From the NCBI GenBank assembly GCA_031979385.1, contig DALZEF010000008.1:1-64000 (forward strand): 64,000 nucleotides of DNA, written 5' to 3'. This stretch comes from Timonella sp031979385 (GTDB lineage Bacteria; Actinomycetota; Actinomycetes; Actinomycetales; Cellulomonadaceae). A program made the translations under genes and the position numbers. Under the pieces are notes generated by a model. It was not told the origin of the DNA. It worked only from the letters and a program-made list of their open reading frames with translations, and did no database searches. Below, one piece after another: positions 1 through 8,339 of the stretch. How positions within the stretch are numbered: the first letter of the stretch is position 1; each line of letters opens with the position of its first letter.

Positions 1-543
1 GACGACCCGCGACTCGTGGAGCAGCTGGAGGCCGCGCTGAGCGGCCTTGACGACGAGGACCCGCTACCGCCAACCGATCCCGCTATCAGGCGGCTGCTTC
101 CAGACGCCTCATTGGACCCCGAGGTGGCTGCGGAATTCCGTAGATATACGGATTTCGAACTGCGGGAGCAGAAGGTCTCGCGGCTTCTCTTACTGTCGGA
201 TCGTTTGACGGACGTGACGCCATCGAGTGTCGATGACGAGCACCTGGAGTTCTTGGTGGAGGAGGACGAGGCGGAACCTGTCGCAAGCGCACTCGGCGAT
301 ATCCGGCTCGTGCTCGGTGAACGGTTGGGGTTGCACTCGGATCAAGATGCTCAAGAACTGTACGACCGTGTGGTGGCACTGAGTGAACAACTGCGTGCTG
401 CGGATGGAGATACATCCTCGCTTGGGCAAAGCGATGAACGGGTGTACGTCATGGGAATACTGTTCGAACTTGCAGGGTACTTGCAGGAATCGTTGACTGG
501 TTGCCTGCTCGAAACTCTGCGTCAACGACGCCGTAATCCCTGA
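1..543 (+). CDS. DUF2017 family protein, 5' end outside window
   Basis: The frame is open from base 1 (reads DDPRLVEQLEAAL), so the GTG at 16 is probably internal and the true start lies upstream. What is visible is a mostly helical acidic protein with a central EEDEAEP stretch and a basic end (LRQRRRNP). Position directly upstream of murI and the length fit the actinobacterial DUF2017 family, often found between a ClpS-like adaptor gene and murI. The family call rests mainly on context. Biochemical function is unknown. Confidence 0.6.
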   Translation, partial: DDPRLVEQLEAALSGLDDEDPLPPTDPAIRRLLPDASLDPEVAAEFRRYTDFELREQKVSRLLLLSDRLTDVTPSSVDDEHLEFLVEEDEAEPVASALGDIRLVLGERLGLHSDQDAQELYDRVVALSEQLRAADGDTSSLGQSDERVYVMGILFELAGYLQESLTGCLLETLRQRRRNP

Positions 544-608
544 TGTGGTGTCTGTCACTGTGGTAACTCCCACGCCCCGTGCACCTCTCGTATGTCGGTG
601 GGAGCGAC

Positions 609-614
609 TAATCT
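609..614 (+). promoter_or_regulatory. Candidate -10 box of murI
   Basis: TAATCT lies 8 bases before the GTG start of murI, and no Shine-Dalgarno sequence is visible. This fits a leaderless or nearly leaderless transcript. Confidence 0.4.
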
Positions 615-622
615 TTTGAAGT

Positions 623-1429
623 GTGAATAACTCACCGATAGGAATCTTCGACTCGGGCGTAGGGGGCCTCACGGTCGCGCGAGCAATCCTGGATCAACTC
701 CCACATGAGTCGATCTCGTACATCGGAGATACCGCAAACGGTCCATACGGCCCCAAACCTCTTGCAGCGGTGCGTTCCTTCGCACTAGAGATCATGGATG
801 AGCTTGTTGACGAAGGCGTCAAAATGCTCGTGATCGCGTGCAACTCCGCATCCGCAGCCGTTCTGCGTGATGCACGTGAACGCTACACCGTTAAGCGGGG
901 GATCCCAGTCGTTGAGGTGATCCTTCCGGCAGCGAGGACCGCCGCGCGTGTCACCCAGAGCGGACAGGTGGGCGTTATCGCCACCCGTGCCACGGTCGAC
1001 TCACGCGCGTACGATGATGCTTTCGCCATCGCCTCCGAGATCGAACTCACTTCAGTTGCCTGCCCCGACTTCGTGGAACTGGTGGAAGCCGGAATCACTA
1101 CCGGACCGAGGGTTCTGGATGCTGCCCGCGACTACTTTGTGCCGTTGCAGCAGGCCGGCGTGGACACGCTCGTGCTCGGCTGCACTCACTATCCGCTCCT
1201 GTCAGGTGTGATCTCCTACGTCATGGGGGAGGACGTCACCCTCGTGTCCAGTTCGGAGGAGACCGCCAAAACCGTCTACCGCACGCTCGTGGAACAGGGA
1301 CTTGAGCGAGACCCCGAAGCAGCCGCGCCAGCGCATCGGTTCCGCGCCACGGGAGACGCAAACAGCTTTGAGACTCTTGCGCACCGGTTCCTCGGCCCAA
1401 TGGTCAAGTCAGTGGAGAAACTCGGATGA
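623..1429 (+). CDS. murI: Glutamate racemase MurI
   Basis: Cytoplasmic, cofactor-independent racemase that makes D-glutamate for peptidoglycan. The 268-residue protein has the family signatures: IFDSGVGG with Asp10, GDTANGPYG near residue 35, first catalytic Cys73 in LVIACNSAS, and second catalytic Cys187 followed by His189 in LVLGCTHYPLL. Length is normal. The GTG start has no ribosome binding site but follows a TAATCT box. Its stop codon overlaps the next gene by 4 bases, so the two are probably translated together. The murI, Rv1339-like, rdgB order is the usual actinobacterial one. Confidence 0.96.
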   Translation: MNNSPIGIFDSGVGGLTVARAILDQLPHESISYIGDTANGPYGPKPLAAVRSFALEIMDELVDEGVKMLVIACNSASAAVLRDARERYTVKRGIPVVEVILPAARTAARVTQSGQVGVIATRATVDSRAYDDAFAIASEIELTSVACPDFVELVEAGITTGPRVLDAARDYFVPLQQAGVDTLVLGCTHYPLLSGVISYVMGEDVTLVSSSEETAKTVYRTLVEQGLERDPEAAAPAHRFRATGDANSFETLAHRFLGPMVKSVEKLG

Positions 1430-2229
1430 AGCTCACCGTCGTTGGGATGTCCGGGTCATACTGCGGCCCGCAGTCACCTGCCTCCAGCTACCTCGTTCAG
1501 GCGGCAGACAGTGACGGACGGGTCTGGTCCATTGTCATGGACCTTGGCTCCGGTGCCTTCGGGGCCTTGCAAAAGTATGTTGACCCGTTCGAGGTCGACT
1601 GCCTGATGATCTCGCATCTGCACCCCGATCACTGTTCAGATCTGAGCGGCTACTACGTGTACTACAAATACCACCCGTTCAAGGGCAGTCAGTACATTGA
1701 CCGTGAGCCTATCCCGAGCTTCGCCCCGAGTGGCGCTTCCGAGCGATTCGCGCACGCATACGGGCTCGATGAGGGCGAATCGATGGAACAGCAGTTCAAA
1801 CACGTCGAGATTCGCTGTGGCCAGTCCACCACCATCGGCCCTTTCGAGATCGAGGCATTCGAGGTCAATCACCCGATTGAAGCCTATGGATTCCGCGTCA
1901 CCGGCCCATCAGAGGCTGACCCGTCCAAACGCGTGACCATCGGATACTCCGGCGACACCGATGAATGCCCCGGTGTGCGGGCCATCGCACGGGACGCTGA
2001 TCTTTTTCTCAGCGAGGCCGCGTTCATTGAAGGGCGCGATGACGACATCCCCGCGATGCACCTGACGGGTCGTCGGGCGGGAATCATCGCTCGGGAGGAA
2101 AACGCGAAGTGGCTCGTGCTCACGCACGTTCCACCGTGGAACGACGAACTCGTGACCTACTTTGAGGCCAAAGAGGAATTCTCTGGACGCCTCGAAGTCG
2201 CCAAAGCCGGTACGGTCTACACCGTGTAA
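1426..2229 (+). CDS. MBL-fold hydrolase, Rv1339-like (atypical class II cAMP phosphodiesterase family)
   Basis: 267-residue metallo-beta-lactamase-fold protein. SHLHPDHC at residues 63-70 is the metal-binding HxHxDH motif; later metal ligands are in the GYSGDT and LTHVPP segments. The neighbour pattern (directly after murI with an ATGA overlap, rdgB downstream) matches Mycobacterium Rv1339, an atypical class II phosphodiesterase reported to hydrolyse cAMP. The fold and family are clear from sequence. The substrate is inferred from the orthologue position. In mycobacteria RNase PH (rph) lies between this gene and rdgB; here it is absent. Confidence 0.8.
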   Translation: MKLTVVGMSGSYCGPQSPASSYLVQAADSDGRVWSIVMDLGSGAFGALQKYVDPFEVDCLMISHLHPDHCSDLSGYYVYYKYHPFKGSQYIDREPIPSFAPSGASERFAHAYGLDEGESMEQQFKHVEIRCGQSTTIGPFEIEAFEVNHPIEAYGFRVTGPSEADPSKRVTIGYSGDTDECPGVRAIARDADLFLSEAAFIEGRDDDIPAMHLTGRRAGIIAREENAKWLVLTHVPPWNDELVTYFEAKEEFSGRLEVAKAGTVYTV

Positions 2230-2239
2230 ACACCTGTTT

Positions 2240-2322
2240 GTTACGAACTTCCGTTCGTGACGCTTCGGTAGGGGTCTGCTCCGCGAGGCCCCTACACTCC
2301 ACTGCTCTACCTTGTCCGTAAT
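2240..2322. repeat. Palindromic repeat, family A, copy 1 (83 bp)
   Basis: Begins GTTACGAAC and ends GTCCGTAAT, so the tips are inverted (GTTACG/CGTAAC in the other copies). The middle is a hairpin GTAGGGGTC...GGCCCCTAC around TCCGCGAGG. Diverged relative of copies at 5806 and 5901. It occupies the gap between the Rv1339-like gene and rdgB. Confidence 0.7.
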
Positions 2323-2351
2323 AGTCACCCAATAAACTTTGGAGTCCGCTC

Positions 2352-2972
2352 ATGGCCCAACCACGTCTTGTCCTCGCCACCCACAACGAACACAAGGTTG
2401 GCGAACTACGGGCTATTCTCCTTGCACCGGAGGTGGGACTGCCGCTAAACGGTGACCAGATCGTTGGGGCGGCATCGTTCGGCGTTCCCGAACCGAAAGA
2501 GGACGGCGTCACGTTCGCTGAAAACGCACTTATCAAGGCGCGCGCTCTCGCACAGGCGACGGGCCTCGTGGCTATTGCAGACGACTCAGGCCTTGCGGTG
2601 GACGTACTGGGGGGAGCACCTGGGATCTTCTCGGCACGCTGGGCTGGTACGCACGGCAATGACCGGGAAAACCTTGAACTCCTTCTTGCCCAACTCTCCG
2701 ACATCGCACCACAACACCGTGCAGCTCGCTTCGTGTGTGCGGCTGCCCTGGTGACCCCCGGCGGCCAGGAACATGTTGAACTTGGTGCGTTGGAGGGTCG
2801 TCTACTGTTCGAACCTCGGGGAGATGGCGGGTTTGGTTACGACCCGATTCTCCAACCCATTGGCGAGGAACGCTCTTGCGCACAGTTAAGCGCGGAGGAA
2901 AAGAACGCGATCAGCCACCGCGGTAATGCGTTCCGGCTGCTCGCCCCTCACATCAAAGCGCTATTTGTCTGA
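2352..2972 (+). CDS. rdgB: XTP/dITP pyrophosphatase RdgB (Ham1 family)
   Basis: 206-residue cytoplasmic nucleotide-pool cleaner that hydrolyses dITP, XTP and similar non-canonical nucleotides to monophosphates. ATHNEHKVGELRAIL at residues 9-23 is the N-terminal substrate-binding motif, ADDSGLAVDVLGGAPG the central one, and FGYDP and AISHRG near the C-terminus complete the family set. The ATG start has GGAG 8 bases upstream. The 3' end overlaps the convergent DUF3054 gene by 12 bases. Confidence 0.96.
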   Translation: MAQPRLVLATHNEHKVGELRAILLAPEVGLPLNGDQIVGAASFGVPEPKEDGVTFAENALIKARALAQATGLVAIADDSGLAVDVLGGAPGIFSARWAGTHGNDRENLELLLAQLSDIAPQHRAARFVCAAALVTPGGQEHVELGALEGRLLFEPRGDGGFGYDPILQPIGEERSCAQLSAEEKNAISHRGNAFRLLAPHIKALFV

Positions 2973-3359
2973 TACGTTTGCAACACGGATACGCACAATC
3001 GAGCCCCAGACAACCCGCCATCCCACAAACATCAGCAGGATGAAACCGAGCGATACCAGTGGGAATCCACCGGAGTTGGTGTCTCCGGTGGTTGCTCGCA
3101 GGGCCAAGCCGATAGCCCACGTGACAAGCGAAAGCATGATTGCCGCAGGCCAGATCTGGAACGCAATGGGAAGACCGCCGGTGGTGTTCATCCATTGACG
3201 AGTGATGAGCCAACCCACGGCCAGTCCGATTAAGAACGGCCATGCTGTATCGAGCACGCCAACGATGGTGTTTTCCGAGTCGTGTGCAGAACGACCCTGA
3301 AACGCAAACAGCAGGATCAATACAACATCGATAAGCGCCCACAGCAACGTTTTCTTCAC
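2961..3359 (-). CDS. DUF3054 family membrane protein
   Basis: About 132 residues with four predicted membrane helices: residues 4-20, TAWPFLIGLAVGWLI, IMLSLVTWAIGLAL and LGFILLMFVGWRVVW. The pattern of an early Asp, FQGRSAH, then TAWPFLIGLAVGW is characteristic of DUF3054, found in actinobacteria and archaea; function unknown. I place the start at the GTG before KKTLLWAL because it sits just ahead of the first helix; ATG at 3395 and TTG at 3401 are in-frame alternatives. Convergent with rdgB. Confidence 0.75.
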   Translation of the reverse strand: MKKTLLWALIDVVLILLFAFQGRSAHDSENTIVGVLDTAWPFLIGLAVGWLITRQWMNTTGGLPIAFQIWPAAIMLSLVTWAIGLALRATTGDTNSGGFPLVSLGFILLMFVGWRVVWGSIVRIRVANVSDK

Positions 3360-3402
3360 GGGGACCAGCCTATAACAACGTGGCTCCCGTGCCATGATCA
3401 AC

Positions 3403-3408
3403 TACCAT
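3403..3408 (+). promoter_or_regulatory. Candidate -10 box of the ABC-F gene
   Basis: TACCAT lies 7 bases before the ATG at 3416, with no Shine-Dalgarno sequence in between. This suggests a leaderless transcript. Confidence 0.4.
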
Positions 3409-3415
3409 TGAACAA

Positions 3416-5050
3416 ATGCACGTCAACGCTCAAGACCTCGAATTCGGTTATCCCGCACGTCCCGTTCTCTCAGGGGTGAACGTTCGGGTCTCCCAGGGCG
3501 ACAGGCTCGCACTCGTAGGCGAGAACGGCAGCGGAAAGACCACACTCCTGCGGCTCCTCGCCGGGGAACTATCACCCCAAAACGGCACGATCCGCCATCA
3601 GGGTTCCATCTCCTACGTAGCCCAAGAACTCACCTTCGACGGCGACGAGACGATTGGTGACCTCGTAGGACAGTCCCTGTCGAGTCTGCGCGCTGCAGCC
3701 ACCCAGTTGAGCGAAGCAGCGGAAGGCTTTGATCACGAGCACGGAAACCTCGCCGAACTCACCGCCATCCTGGCAAAGCTTGAACTCCTACAGGCCTGGG
3801 ATGCGGATCGACGAGTAGATGAAGCCCTCACCCGGCTTGGGGCGCACCGCGATCTGAGTCGTCCGTTGCGTGCGCTCTCAGTCGGTGAGAGATTTAGGGT
3901 GCGCCTCGCCTGCGTACTCGTGGAACGGCGCGACATCCTTCTACTTGATGAGCCCACCAACCACCTCGACGAAAAAGCCATCAACTATTTGACCGATGTC
4001 ATGCTGGGCTGGCATGGAGCGATCATCGTGGTGACCCACGACCGCATGCTTCTTGACGATGTGGCCACTGCAATCCTCGACCTCGATCCGTCAATGGATG
4101 GTAAACCCAAACTCTACGGCCAGCCCGGATACCTGTCCTACCGATTCGCCAAGAACGAGGACTGGCGGCGATGGAACCAGCGTTATAAAGCGGAGCGCAA
4201 ACGTGCGTTGCAACTCGAACATCGGCTCGATCGCTCCTACGAGGGTCTGTCAGACGAGTGGCGCCCACCCAAAGGCTCACAGAAACACCGCCGAGGCACC
4301 CGGGCACGCATCCATGTGAAGGCGGCCGACCGACTCGTCGAAAAACTCAAAGCAGAGGCGGTGGAGATTCCACCGCCGCCACCCGTGCTGAACTTCCCCG
4401 ACTTGCCTGCCATGAACCCCGGATGGGACCCGGCATCCCCAGTTATTGATGCGCGCAATATTAAGGTCACGGATGGCGCGGATACGCTGCTCGACCTGCC
4501 GGGTCAGCGGTTGACCATCGCACCCGCCTCACGGTTGCTCATCACGGGAGCCAACGGCACGGGAAAATCCACGCTCATGCGCGTGCTCGCGGGTCAAGCG
4601 GTGCCGAGCCGTGGGTATCGCACAGCCCTCGAAGACGCCCGAGTCGGTGTCGTTACCCAAGAGAGCGAGATTCTGGCGGACCTTTCGCAAGACGACAACC
4701 CCACATGCTTCGAGGCGTACGGGCGCCTCGCGCTCAAACTCCTTGCCGAGCAGCGCTTGGACCCGGAGAACGTCGTTCCCGTTGCCTTCCTCGGGTTGCT
4801 GAGTGAGGAAGTGCTTGACCGCCCCGTCCGCGAAATCTCGGTTGGTCAGCGTAAACGTTTCGAACTTGCCTGCGCTCTGCTCGCCGCGCCGCACGTGCTA
4901 CTGCTCGACGAGCCAACCAACCACCTGTCCATCGACCTCGTGGATGACCTGACTCAGGCGCTCAAGAAAACCTCGGCCGCCGTGGTTGTGGCCACCCACG
5001 ACCGGCGCATGCGAGACGACCTGAGCGACTGGCAGCACCTGGAACTCTGA
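3416..5050 (+). CDS. ABC-F family ATPase
   Basis: 544-residue soluble protein with two ABC nucleotide-binding domains and no membrane segments. Domain 1 has Walker A GENGSGKTT near residue 36, signature LSVGERFRVRLA and Walker B LLLDEPTNHLD. A charged linker with QKHRRGTRAR follows. Domain 2 has GANGTGKST near residue 378, signature ISVGQRKRFELA and LLLDEPTNHLS. ABC-F proteins act on the ribosome, as translation factors or in antibiotic protection; nothing here tells which. Distinct from the EttA orthologue at 37168. No resistance role should be assumed. Confidence 0.9.
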   Translation: MHVNAQDLEFGYPARPVLSGVNVRVSQGDRLALVGENGSGKTTLLRLLAGELSPQNGTIRHQGSISYVAQELTFDGDETIGDLVGQSLSSLRAAATQLSEAAEGFDHEHGNLAELTAILAKLELLQAWDADRRVDEALTRLGAHRDLSRPLRALSVGERFRVRLACVLVERRDILLLDEPTNHLDEKAINYLTDVMLGWHGAIIVVTHDRMLLDDVATAILDLDPSMDGKPKLYGQPGYLSYRFAKNEDWRRWNQRYKAERKRALQLEHRLDRSYEGLSDEWRPPKGSQKHRRGTRARIHVKAADRLVEKLKAEAVEIPPPPPVLNFPDLPAMNPGWDPASPVIDARNIKVTDGADTLLDLPGQRLTIAPASRLLITGANGTGKSTLMRVLAGQAVPSRGYRTALEDARVGVVTQESEILADLSQDDNPTCFEAYGRLALKLLAEQRLDPENVVPVAFLGLLSEEVLDRPVREISVGQRKRFELACALLAAPHVLLLDEPTNHLSIDLVDDLTQALKKTSAAVVVATHDRRMRDDLSDWQHLEL

Positions 5051-5094
5051 AATGGACGGGTTGCCGCCCGCAGGTTCTGGACCTCGAATATCGA

Positions 5095-5664
5095 CTAGGG
5101 AAGACGTCCAACGTGCGCGAGGGCTTGGCGCAACAGCACATCCTGCCCACCCTCCATCTCAGCCAAGAATGCAGGACTCACCGCCTCCTCCGGCGTCACC
5201 CACGTAAGATCCAAGGCGTTGGCCTGCGGCTGGCAATCTCCGCGAACAGGCACGACGTAGGCAAGGGACACTGCGTGCTGGCGCGGATCAAAGTATGAGG
5301 TAATACCCGGCGTGGGGAGGTACTCGGCAATGGTGAACGGTTGCGGCGAAGCCGGGATCATCGGGAACGCCATCGGACCGAGATCCTTTTCGATGTGCCG
5401 AAGCAGCGCATCCCTAATTCGCTCGTGGTAAAGCACCCTGCCCGAGACCAGTGCGCGCGTGATCGTGCCCGATGCAGTTGCGCGAAGCAGCAGCCCGACG
5501 GCGACAACGTCGCCGGAATCATCGACCCGTACCGGTACGGCATCCACATACACGATTGGGAGCTGGCCGCGCGCGGCCGCGATCTCCTCGGCAGACATCC
5601 ACCCCGCAGGAGTGGTCAGATCGGCGGGAAAGTCGTCTTCAGGGAAATCAGCTGTGTTCGTCAC
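5095..5664 (-). CDS. NUDIX hydrolase family protein (DUF4916-like)
   Basis: 189 residues, GTG start. Segments IVYVDAVPVRVDDSGDVVAVGLLLR, SGRVLYHERIRDALLRHIEKDLGP and PGITSYFDPRQHAVSLAYVVPV follow the layout of actinobacterial NUDIX-fold DUF4916 proteins. The NUDIX box is degenerate: the helix at residues 74-90 keeps only some of the GxxxxxEx7REUxEExGU pattern, so pyrophosphatase activity is doubtful. A TACAAC hexamer lies 6 bases before the GTG. Convergent with the ABC-F gene. Confidence 0.65.
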   Translation of the reverse strand: MTNTADFPEDDFPADLTTPAGWMSAEEIAAARGQLPIVYVDAVPVRVDDSGDVVAVGLLLRATASGTITRALVSGRVLYHERIRDALLRHIEKDLGPMAFPMIPASPQPFTIAEYLPTPGITSYFDPRQHAVSLAYVVPVRGDCQPQANALDLTWVTPEEAVSPAFLAEMEGGQDVLLRQALAHVGRLP

Positions 5665-5805
5665 CTGTCCGTTGTATCGCGAAAACCCTCGCGCACGCCT
5701 CTGGATGGCTCAAGGTTCGCGTACAGCCGAACTACGTCACAGCCCGCGACGGAATAGAACCGATCTGGATAGTGTCGTATATAAGCAGTTAATCTGTGCT
5801 CGTTA

Positions 5806-5888
5806 GTTACGAACTTACATCCGTTGCGCTGCGGTAGGTGTTTGCTTCGCGAAACCCCTACACTTCGCTGCACTACTTTGTCCGTAAC
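5806..5888. repeat. Palindromic repeat, family A, copy 2 (83 bp)
   Basis: GTTACGAAC...GTCCGTAAC tips with an inner hairpin GTAGGTGTTT/AAACCCCTAC around GCTTCGCG. Nearly identical to the copy starting 12 bases after its end; only the bases after GAACT differ noticeably. Confidence 0.85.
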
Positions 5889-5900
5889 ATACGTCTGCTG

Positions 5901-5982
5901 GTTACGAACTGCATCCGTTGCGCTGCGGTAGGTGTTTGCTTCGCGAAACCCCTACACTTCGCTGCACTACTTTGTCCGTAAC
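5901..5982. repeat. Palindromic repeat, family A, copy 3 (82 bp)
   Basis: Tandem partner of the element at 5806-5888 in the same orientation, upstream of the thioredoxin gene. Same inverted tips and inner hairpin. Confidence 0.85.
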
Positions 5983-6043
5983 AATGCTCGTTTGTCTTCT
6001 TGAACGTGAGTGATCTCGAGCGCCAAACACAATGGAGGAACAC

Positions 6044-6418
6044 GTGGCAACCCACGAACTGACCGAACAGGGCTTCGCTGAGGTCATCAGCAACAACGAC
6101 ATCGTGCTAGTGGACTTCTGGGCAGAATGGTGCGGTCCCTGCCGCGGCTTCGCACCTGTATTCGAGAAGTCGTCCGAATCCAACCCTGACGTCTACCACG
6201 GCAAAGTGGACACTGAGGCTCAACAGGGTCTCGCCGCTGCCGCGCAGATCACCTCGATCCCGACGCTCATGGCCTTCCGCGAGGGAATTCTCGTGTTCTC
6301 TCAAGCCGGCGCGCTTCCGGCACCCCAACTCCAGCAGGTCGTTGACGCTGTGAAGGCCCTCGACATGGACGAGGTCCGTCAGCAGATCGCCGAGCAGGAG
6401 ACCAACGAACAGCAGTAG
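6044..6418 (+). CDS. Thioredoxin
   Basis: 124-residue cytoplasmic thiol-disulfide reductase. The active site WCGPCR lies near residue 30 after LVDFWAE, and the cis-Pro loop is SIPTLMAF. It has a longer C-terminal tail than classical thioredoxins, ending in a hydrophilic QQIAEQETNEQQ extension. The GTG at 6044 is chosen over the in-frame ATG at 6032 because GGAGGA at 6034-6039 gives ideal spacing to the GTG and lies inside the coding stretch if the ATG were used. Two family A repeats precede it. Confidence 0.92.
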   Translation: MATHELTEQGFAEVISNNDIVLVDFWAEWCGPCRGFAPVFEKSSESNPDVYHGKVDTEAQQGLAAAAQITSIPTLMAFREGILVFSQAGALPAPQLQQVVDAVKALDMDEVRQQIAEQETNEQQ

Positions 6419-6439
6419 CTGGGAAACTCTCATGTCGAC

Positions 6440-6499
6440 ATGGTGGTTTTCCGGGTTCGTCCACCAAGAAGAAACACCTTCATCCCGGAAAATCACCAT
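6440..6499. repeat. 60-bp palindromic element, family B, copy 1
   Basis: Arms ATGGTGGTTTTCCGGG and CCCGGAAAATCACCAT (15 of 16 pair) around a 28-base loop. A second 60-bp copy is at 45236. Lies downstream of the thioredoxin gene; not followed by a T-run. Confidence 0.8.
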
Positions 6500-6639
6500 A
6501 TCGGTGCCAGGACTGGTCGCGTATGTGGGTTTCGTGAGACCAAAGTTTAGTGCCAACCCGCACGGGACTTACACTCTTTAGCTTAGAGTGCCGCGGAGCA
6601 CCTTCACAGATTGCCGACGATCCGGCCAGTAACCACACC

Positions 6640-6672
6640 GTCTCCCACCCCAGCACGGCTGGGGTGGGAGAC
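6640..6672. terminator. Strong hairpin between convergent genes
   Basis: GTCTCCCACCCCAGC and its exact complement with a 3-base loop, between thioredoxin (+) and trmB (-). Likely bidirectional. The plus side is followed by AGAAAACTG rather than a T-run. Confidence 0.6.
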
Positions 6673-6737
6673 AGAAAACTGTGTAGGGGAATCGTCGCTA
6701 ATCAGCGCGCTGTGAACCCGCGTGCGGTGACCTCAGG

Positions 6738-7589
6738 CTATTCGGCGTCGAGAACATCGGGAGTCGAGCCAACCTCCTGGTGGATCAACTCAAACGATGC
6801 GATATCCTCCTGCGACAACGGCACATCGTTGCGGGTGTATGTAAGGTCCGTGATGACCCGCCCCTTGGCCAGACCCTTGCGCTCAAAACTGGTGAGCGGA
6901 CGGCCCTCGAAACGCTCGGAAGTTTCTACGCGGTCAAAGTAGGGAGAGGCATCGATGACCTTGACCATCTGTTCGGCATACTCAACCCAGTCCGTAGCCA
7001 ACCGCCACGTGCCTCCCGGCTTGAGCACGCGAGCTGCCTTCGGCGAGAACTCCGGCTGGATCAGGCGGCGCTTGTTGTGGCGGGACTTGTGCCATGGGTC
7101 CGGGAAAAACACCCACAACTCATCAATTGACTGCTCGGGAAGATAGTGGTTCAACGCCTCTGCGGCATCACCCTGAATCATGCGGATGTTCGCCACACCT
7201 GTGCGCTTGATACGGTGCAACGTCGACGCCAACCCAGGCATGTACACCTCGATGGGCAGGAAGTTCGTGTCCGGGTGGGACACCGCAGCGTGCTCAACGC
7301 ACTCGCCCTGACCGGAACCGATCTCCACAATCGTGCGAGCAGCCTCACGGCCAAACACCTTTGCGATGTCGAGGCGTTCATGGGCAGCAATCGACGTCTT
7401 AGACATCTGTCGCTCAGGGGACAAAATGTACAGCGGCGCCAACTCGGCCCACGCCTTCTCCTGTCGTCCCTTCAACCGAGTGGACCGTGCCGCGAATGAG
7501 ACGATGCGGGCACGGAACGGCCGGTTCTCACCCTCGCCGTCGTGTTCCGTGCTGGGTTCGTTCTCGTGCGAAAGGTCCTGAGACGACAT
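6738..7589 (-). CDS. trmB: tRNA (guanine-N7-)-methyltransferase TrmB
   Basis: 284-residue SAM-dependent enzyme that makes m7G46 in tRNA. The SAM motif VEIGSGQGE, IEVYMPGLASTLHRI and the catalytic/tRNA region LWVFFPDPWHKSRHNKRRLI are all present, as is a final RPLTSFERKG segment. The open frame extends to 7784, but the ATG at 7589 is preceded by GAGGA at good spacing and the extra upstream part has no family similarity. The first 30 residues are acidic and likely disordered. Confidence 0.94.
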   Translation of the reverse strand: MSSQDLSHENEPSTEHDGEGENRPFRARIVSFAARSTRLKGRQEKAWAELAPLYILSPERQMSKTSIAAHERLDIAKVFGREAARTIVEIGSGQGECVEHAAVSHPDTNFLPIEVYMPGLASTLHRIKRTGVANIRMIQGDAAEALNHYLPEQSIDELWVFFPDPWHKSRHNKRRLIQPEFSPKAARVLKPGGTWRLATDWVEYAEQMVKVIDASPYFDRVETSERFEGRPLTSFERKGLAKGRVITDLTYTRNDVPLSQEDIASFELIHQEVGSTPDVLDAE

Positions 7590-7601
7590 TAAGTTCCTCA
7601 T

Positions 7602-7938
7602 GTTGATGTGCTGTGGTGCGCGTTGTTGCGCGGTACGGCTACGCGCGGCAGATGCGCCACCATATTCTATGTTCGTAGCGGCCAACGTAACCAGTCGTCC
7701 ACGGGGCTGTGCTCTGTGAGATTGGCCAGACGAGCCTGCACTATGCCGATCACTATCGACTCTAAAACCGACGAAACCACCCATCTTTTATCGCTAGTTT
7801 CGTCGTGTTTTGGTGGTCAGCGTAATAGGTGCGCAGGCGTATTCCAGCGGTGCCAGCGGGGGTGGCTAGACGTGGCACATACACTCGGACGATGATCGAT
7901 GTTTTCCCAGGTAAAAGCTTGTAAAGTGCGATGACGAT
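7602..7938. other. Intergenic stretch without recognised gene
   Basis: About 340 bases upstream of trmB. Short frames exist on both strands but none has a ribosome binding site or recognisable protein pattern. Probably the trmB promoter region plus decayed DNA leading into the SWIM-protein remnant. Confidence 0.4.
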
Positions 7939-8205
7939 CCCGCTTGTGGCGACGGCGCCGCGCAGCATCCGAGGCGCCTCCTCGGTCCGCGAAGCAGGTA
8001 CGGCGATGGCGTTGGCTCCAGCTTTGACGCCAACGGGATTCAACGTTGCCCCAAGTTTTTTCATGGCTTTTCCACTCATCCGCGTGCGTTGGCGCAGGGG
8101 CTCGTGACGTTGGCGGACATTACGGCGTCTCGCTACTTCCAGTTCACGCCCTCGAATATGCGTGATCCGGTGCTGACTGCGCAGGGGGATAGGTTGCGTG
8201 CTGAG
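7939..8205 (+). pseudogene. Remnant of a SWIM zinc-finger family protein
   Basis: From about 8062 the plus strand reads HGFSTHPRALAQGLVTLAD and then RYFQFTPSNMRDPVLTAQ and GDRLRAEV. This resembles, from memory, the C-terminal domain of actinobacterial SWIM zinc-finger proteins. Just upstream a different frame reads LTPTGFNVAPSFF, which would join it after a frameshift in the T-run at 8056-8061. Both ends are lost and the similarity stops at about 8205. Family identity is from memory of the conserved stretch only. Confidence 0.5.
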
Positions 8206-8339
8206 GTGTGCTCCGCACCGTACGCCCCATCATCACCAACCTCCGCCCGTGGCCGTCGCGCCCGGACTCGAAACAACTACGAGCCGATCGCAAGAGCGTC
8301 GAACAGGCGTTGCGGAGCGGATCGCGGTGAACGGAGCCT

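Noticed and set aside
3416..5050. ABC-F protein as an antibiotic-resistance gene
   Set aside because: ABC-F proteins are mostly housekeeping; no resistance-type context or characteristic linker was recognised.
5806..5982. Two repeats 12 bases apart as a possible CRISPR array
   Set aside because: Only two units, spacer far too short, repeats too long and palindromic, no cas genes.
7762..8079. 105-codon minus-strand frame
   Set aside because: No ribosome binding site; it runs opposite the SWIM remnant and has no protein pattern.
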